Shown: piece after piece, positions 60,215 to 64,000 of the stretch
How positions within the stretch are numbered: position 1 is the first letter of the stretch
How the letters are laid out: every line of letters begins with the position of its first letter
Source of the DNA: Alphaproteobacteria bacterium
GTDB lineage: Bacteria > Pseudomonadota > Alphaproteobacteria > Rhizobiales > JAJFHC01
Assembly (NCBI GenBank): GCA_021775805.1
Contig: JAJFHD010000108.1
Span: 1-64,000, forward strand
DNA length: 64,000 nucleotides
Reading direction: 5' to 3'
Translations under genes and position numbers: made by a program
Notes under the pieces: generated by a model
What the model saw: the letters and a program-made list of their open reading frames with translations, nothing else
What the model was told of the DNA's origin: nothing
The model's database searches: none

Positions 60215-60826
60215 ATGTACAGGCACGGCCGTATCTCAATTCTCGTTACAACATTGCTGCTGGGCGCTTGCGCCCGGGGCCAGGATTTTGTGGTTTCACA
60301 CACCGAAGCAACCCCTACCCCGGCCAATTTCACGATCTGTCATGGTTATGGCTGCCTGCACAAGGCCCGAGTGGAGATATCTCCAGCGGGCTGGAACAAG
60401 GTGAAGGCGGTGTTTGCAAAGGCGCCGCAGAACGCTTCCGAAGAACGCGCGACTATTGCCCGCGCCGTGGCTCTGCTGGAGAAGAAGGTGGGCTCGGCAA
60501 CAGGCACAGATGTGGACGAGGCCGGCGCGTCGCTGTTTGCCAAGAACAAATTCCAGCAGGATTGCATCGACGAGACTGTCAACACGACGACGTATCTCAG
60601 ACTGCTCGACCGCGAGAATCTCCTGCGCTTCCATAACGTCGGGGAGGCCGCCTGGAGAGGCCAGTTCATCGATCGTTGGCCACACAACACCGCAGTGGTC
60701 GTGGAAAAGGAAAGCGGCGCCGCCTATACCATGGACTCGTGGTTCTATGCCAATGGCGTGGAACCGACCGTGGTGCCTCTGGCGAAATGGAAATCCGGGT
60801 GGAGCCCGCCGAAGGCGTCTGCCTGA
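60215..60826 (+). CDS. Putative lipoprotein of unknown function, 203 aa
   Basis: The lipobox LLLGAC (Cys17 from the ATG at 60215) marks a lipoprotein. The mature part contains CHGYGCLHKARVEISPAGW, KNKFQQDCIDETVNTTTYLR, LLRFHNVGEAAWRGQFIDRW and a tail (EKESGAAYTMDSWFYANG). Four cysteines outside the lipobox may form disulfides. It resembles conserved alphaproteobacterial hypothetical proteins. The stop lies 9 bp from the converging RND gene. Confidence 0.7.
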   Translation: MYRHGRISILVTTLLLGACARGQDFVVSHTEATPTPANFTICHGYGCLHKARVEISPAGWNKVKAVFAKAPQNASEERATIARAVALLEKKVGSATGTDVDEAGASLFAKNKFQQDCIDETVNTTTYLRLLDRENLLRFHNVGEAAWRGQFIDRWPHNTAVVVEKESGAAYTMDSWFYANGVEPTVVPLAKWKSGWSPPKASA

Positions 60827-60835
60827 CCTAACGCG

Positions 60836-63800
60836 TCAGAAGGCTTCCGTGGTTTGCGGGTTTTGCAATTTCCGGGCTCTTGCACGCATTTCAAGCGGGC
60901 CCACGACAATCGACAACATGGGCGGAATGATCAGCAGGGTCAGCACCGCCGAAAATGCGAGCCCGCCGACCACGACAGAACCCAGTCCCTGATACAATTC
61001 CGACCCGGCACCGGGGAACAGGACCAGAGGCAACATGCCGACCACCGATGTCAGCGTCGACATGAAGATCGGGCGAATCCGATTGCGCGTGGCCTCGGCG
61101 ATCGCGGCGGCCGTGTCCATGCCTTCTTCGCGCAGATGGAACAAAGCCTGATGAACAAGCAGGATGGCATTGTTCACAACGATGCCGACCAGAATGACAA
61201 AGCCCAGGAGTGTCAACATATCGAGCGGCTGATGCTTGAAAATATTGAGGATCACGAGACCGGCGACCCCGCCGGCAGCCGCCAGAGGCACCGACAACAG
61301 GATGATCATGGGATAGATGAAACTCTCAAACAGAACCGCCATGACCAGGTAGACAATTATGATGGCAAGCAGCAGATCCCATTGCATCGCTTCGCGGGTC
61401 ACATCAAGCTTGTTGGCGGTGCCGGCAATCTTGAGTTTGACGCCTTGTGGCAAGCCTTGGGCTTCAAGCGGATCCACGACTTTTGCGCGGATGATCTCGA
61501 CAGCTTCTTCCAACGCGATACTGTCTGACGGGACGATGTCGATGGTGACCGTGCGGACCCTCTCTCGATGCCTTATCTCGGTCGGCCCGGCCGTCAGTTC
61601 GATGGTCGCCAGGGAGGATGCGGGCAGAATCTGACCCTGGCCGGTGACGACAGGTAACGCGCCGATACCCTGGGTTTCAACGATATCGTTGTGCGGGCCT
61701 TTCAACATGAGATCGAGGCGCTTGCCTCCGACCGTGACTTCGGCAACACGCAAACCGTCATTGAAAGCGTCGATCGACTGACCCAGTTCACGGGCGCTAA
61801 CGCCGTTATCGGCGAGCCTCAGCCGGTCCGGCAGAACCCGGATCTCCGGGGCGCCCAACTCAAGACCCGGGACCGGTCTGAACTGATTGCCCTGACTGAG
61901 CGGCAAGGCCTGCGCGACCCGGCCGATCGCCTGTTGGGCCACGGTGAGGATAGTCTCGAGATCGGGCCCTGAGATATCGAGTTCTACCTTCTTTGATCCG
62001 CCGATCCCTCGGGAAAACAGAGAAAGCTGGTTGATCAGCGCAAATGTACCGGGTTCCTTGTAGACCGGTGCTGCCAGAACGTCCTTGAGTTCATTTGCCC
62101 GATCGGCCTCTACGGCGGCGGCGCCGATGAAGGTGGTTGCCCGGAACGCGACGAAAAAGAAGCGGTCGATCTTGGGCGGTCCGCCCGGCTCCGACTCCGG
62201 CCCGGATACTTCAGCCCACAAGTGCCGCGTGGCGTCTTCGATCCCCTGCGCAATCTCGGTCATGGTCTTGAGGTTGTAGCCCGGTGGCGGAATGATGATA
62301 CCAAACATCAGATTGCGATTGCCATTGGGCAGGTATTCAAGTTTGGGCAGGAAGGTATAGGCGCCGCCGGCGGCGACAACGGAGACTACCGTGACGATGC
62401 CAAGCGCCGCGATCCGGCTCGCCGTGACAAGGCGCACGAATCCCTGAACAAGGGCGACAAACCCGTGCCCGATCAGGTCTGCGACCGCCAGAACGATCCT
62501 GACGAGGAACTTGAGAGGCATCAGCACCACGCCCAACAAGCCGAGGATTGCCCGCGACAGACCATTACGCTGGGCGTCCGGCACAGGATCCACCAGCAGA
62601 TAGCTCGCAAGGGCCGGCAACACGGTTATCGACACCACGAGCGACAGGAGCACCGACACTGAGATGGCGACGGCGATGTCGCGGAACAGTTGACCGACTT
62701 CAAGCTCCATGATCAGAATTGGAATGAAGACCATGACAGTTGTAAGAGCGGACACGAGCACCGCACCCCAAACCTGCTTGGCGCCGCGGTAGGCTGCCAC
62801 ATGGGCGGGATGGCCCTGCTCGCGCAGCCGGTAGATGTTCTCAAGCACCACAATGGCGGCATCGACCACCATGCCGACGGCAAAAGCGATGCCGGCCAGG
62901 GATATGACGTTGAGCGAACGGCCAAGGGCTGCCATGGCCACGAAGGATCCTATGACGGACACCGGAATTGCCAGGGAGACGACGACGGTGGCGCGCCACG
63001 ATCTCAGGAAGACCAGCAGGATTATGGCCGCCAGGACGCCGCCAACCCAGATGTTCTGGGTGACAAGATCAATCGAAGAATTGATATAGACGGTTTCGTC
63101 GTAGACCTGCTGGATTTTCAGACCGGCTCCGGAGATCGGCCCGGCCTCCAGTTCGTCCAGGGCCGTCTGGATACCGGCCATGGTTTCGATGACGTTTGCG
63201 CCGGTTTCACGCAACGCGTTCATGGCAATCGCCTGGCGCGACAACATGCGGATGTTGGAACCCGGATCCTTGTAAGCGAATGCCACGTCAGCGATATCGC
63301 CGACCGTGACCCGGGCAAGACGCCCGGTCGCAGGATCACGCTGTGATCGCAGGACGACGCCCTGGATCTCCTCCACTGTGTTCAACTCGGCCTCGGTTCG
63401 CACCACATAACGACGCTTGCCTTCATCCACATCTCCGGCACTGACGGATGCGTTGGCCCGGCGCAGGGCATCGACCACCTGGGTGACCGTCAACCCGAAC
63501 CGCGCCAGCAGTTCCGGTTTCACCGTGACGCCGATTTCGCGTTCGCTGCCGCCATAGACATTGACCCGGCTGATGCCCGCCACGCGTTCTATGCGGTCCT
63601 TGACGACGTCTTCCATGAAGTCGCCGAATTCGTGAATTGGGGTCTCGTTGCCTTTGACGCGGGTCAGGATGAACCAGGCAATCGGGCGATCCTCGGCGCC
63701 GGCTGTAGACAGGGTCGGTTCATCAACCTCGGTGGGGTATCCGTTTACCCGGTCAAGCCGGTTGGCCACCAGAAGCAGTGCCCGGTCCATATTGGTGCCG

Positions 63801-64000
63801 ACGTCGAACTCCAGCGTGATCCGCGCCCTGCCCTGCTCGGACCGGCTGGTGATATCGGCAAGCCCGTTGATGCCCTTGAGCACTTCCTCCTGGCGGTTGG
63901 TAATTTCACGCTCGACTTCAGCCGGGGCAGCACTGGGCCATTGGGTCGTGACGGTAATAACTGGCTTGTTGACGTCGGGGGCGAGTTGGATCGGTATGGT
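60836..64000 (-). CDS. RND-family efflux pump, inner membrane protein (AcrB/HAE1-like), 5' end missing
   Basis: At least 1054 residues are encoded before the window ends; the N-terminus lies beyond base 64000. The visible part begins in the PN1 region (TIPIQLAPDVNKPVITVTTQ) and continues through the porter domain, two membrane bundles (for example VISLAGIAFAVGMVVDAAIV and MLTLLGFVILVGIVVNNAIL) and the end at ERLNPQT-type tail. The proton-relay Asp and Lys are in helices 4 and 10 (MVVDAAIVVLENI is present). Substrate could be drugs or a metabolite; the partner adaptor gene would be upstream of the window. Confidence 0.9.
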   Translation of the reverse strand, partial: TIPIQLAPDVNKPVITVTTQWPSAAPAEVEREITNRQEEVLKGINGLADITSRSEQGRARITLEFDVGTNMDRALLLVANRLDRVNGYPTEVDEPTLSTAGAEDRPIAWFILTRVKGNETPIHEFGDFMEDVVKDRIERVAGISRVNVYGGSEREIGVTVKPELLARFGLTVTQVVDALRRANASVSAGDVDEGKRRYVVRTEAELNTVEEIQGVVLRSQRDPATGRLARVTVGDIADVAFAYKDPGSNIRMLSRQAIAMNALRETGANVIETMAGIQTALDELEAGPISGAGLKIQQVYDETVYINSSIDLVTQNIWVGGVLAAIILLVFLRSWRATVVVSLAIPVSVIGSFVAMAALGRSLNVISLAGIAFAVGMVVDAAIVVLENIYRLREQGHPAHVAAYRGAKQVWGAVLVSALTTVMVFIPILIMELEVGQLFRDIAVAISVSVLLSLVVSITVLPALASYLLVDPVPDAQRNGLSRAILGLLGVVLMPLKFLVRIVLAVADLIGHGFVALVQGFVRLVTASRIAALGIVTVVSVVAAGGAYTFLPKLEYLPNGNRNLMFGIIIPPPGYNLKTMTEIAQGIEDATRHLWAEVSGPESEPGGPPKIDRFFFVAFRATTFIGAAAVEADRANELKDVLAAPVYKEPGTFALINQLSLFSRGIGGSKKVELDISGPDLETILTVAQQAIGRVAQALPLSQGNQFRPVPGLELGAPEIRVLPDRLRLADNGVSARELGQSIDAFNDGLRVAEVTVGGKRLDLMLKGPHNDIVETQGIGALPVVTGQGQILPASSLATIELTAGPTEIRHRERVRTVTIDIVPSDSIALEEAVEIIRAKVVDPLEAQGLPQGVKLKIAGTANKLDVTREAMQWDLLLAIIIVYLVMAVLFESFIYPMIILLSVPLAAAGGVAGLVILNIFKHQPLDMLTLLGFVILVGIVVNNAILLVHQALFHLREEGMDTAAAIAEATRNRIRPIFMSTLTSVVGMLPLVLFPGAGSELYQGLGSVVVGGLAFSAVLTLLIIPPMLSIVVGPLEMRARARKLQNPQTTEAF

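Noticed and set aside
1-64000. Prophage, transposon or genomic island borders
   Set aside because: No integrase, transposase, tRNA-linked direct repeat or phage structural gene was seen; gene loss signs are scattered and local.

Overview
The window is about 60% G+C and looks like chromosome from an alphaproteobacterium, most likely a free-living, perhaps marine, relative of the Hyphomicrobiales or Rhodobacterales. This rests on the mix of families seen: a PhnS2-type aminoethylphosphonate transporter, IalB and YadA-like surface proteins, GT61, Tat-exported MlaC and DenD/OtnK/OtnC. No taxonomic search was possible. I saw no rRNA, tRNA, CRISPR array, transposase or integrase. Both ends cut through genes: a heme-copper oxidase subunit I at base 1 and an RND efflux pump at base 64000.

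Region 1 (1-9.6 kb) is respiratory and housekeeping. A small CuA oxidase is divergent from an NsrR-like Rrf2 regulator, with a strong palindrome between them. Next come a decayed TetR locus, a HicA-like/CBS-BON/cytochrome c operon, an MlaF-like ATPase, an HD phosphohydrolase, a DMT transporter that appears internally deleted, a DUF1330-RidA-pirin operon and a Rieske oxygenase.

Region 2 (9.9-17.1 kb) is a 2-aminoethylphosphonate-type ABC importer (binding protein, ATPase, fused permease) coupled to a HAD-IIA hydrolase, with a divergent LysR gene. Region 3 (17.2-31 kb) is rich in envelope genes: an autotransporter-type barrel, an anchored protein of unknown function, an IalB-family pair, a YadA-like adhesin, an RCC1-like secreted protein, a second MlaC, and scattered oxidoreductase, hydrolase and racemase genes.

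Region 4 (31.4-41.1 kb) has a LuxR-type regulator beside an arginine-deiminase-fold enzyme, with a palindrome shared by both promoters. It also holds a membrane-anchored TIR protein, a barrel protein, a MscS-type channel and a GT61 glycosyltransferase.

Region 5 (41.2-52.2 kb) is a sugar-acid catabolic island. One operon (IlvD/Edd dehydratase, SDR, FAH-fold hydrolase, DenD) fits non-phosphorylated breakdown of an aldonate to pyruvate plus a 2-hydroxy acid. A GntR-controlled set (OtnK, OtnC, an LsrG-like small protein, a LeuB-like dehydrogenase, an SDR and a DMT permease) fits breakdown of four-carbon acid sugars. The usual isomerase OtnI is absent, and the LsrG-like gene sits where it would be expected. 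This is the best candidate for a new pathway variant.

Region 6 (52.3-64 kb) holds an XAC2610-like secreted protein, a TTC38-like repeat protein, an Lrp regulator, a WYL-TerB protein, a P450, a thioesterase with a GlxA-type AraC regulator, a barrel protein with Gly-Asn repeats, a lipoprotein and the RND pump. Several loci in the window look eroded: the TetR gene, a frameshifted neighbour, the DMT gene, an alpha/beta-hydrolase tail and a Cys-rich fragment.
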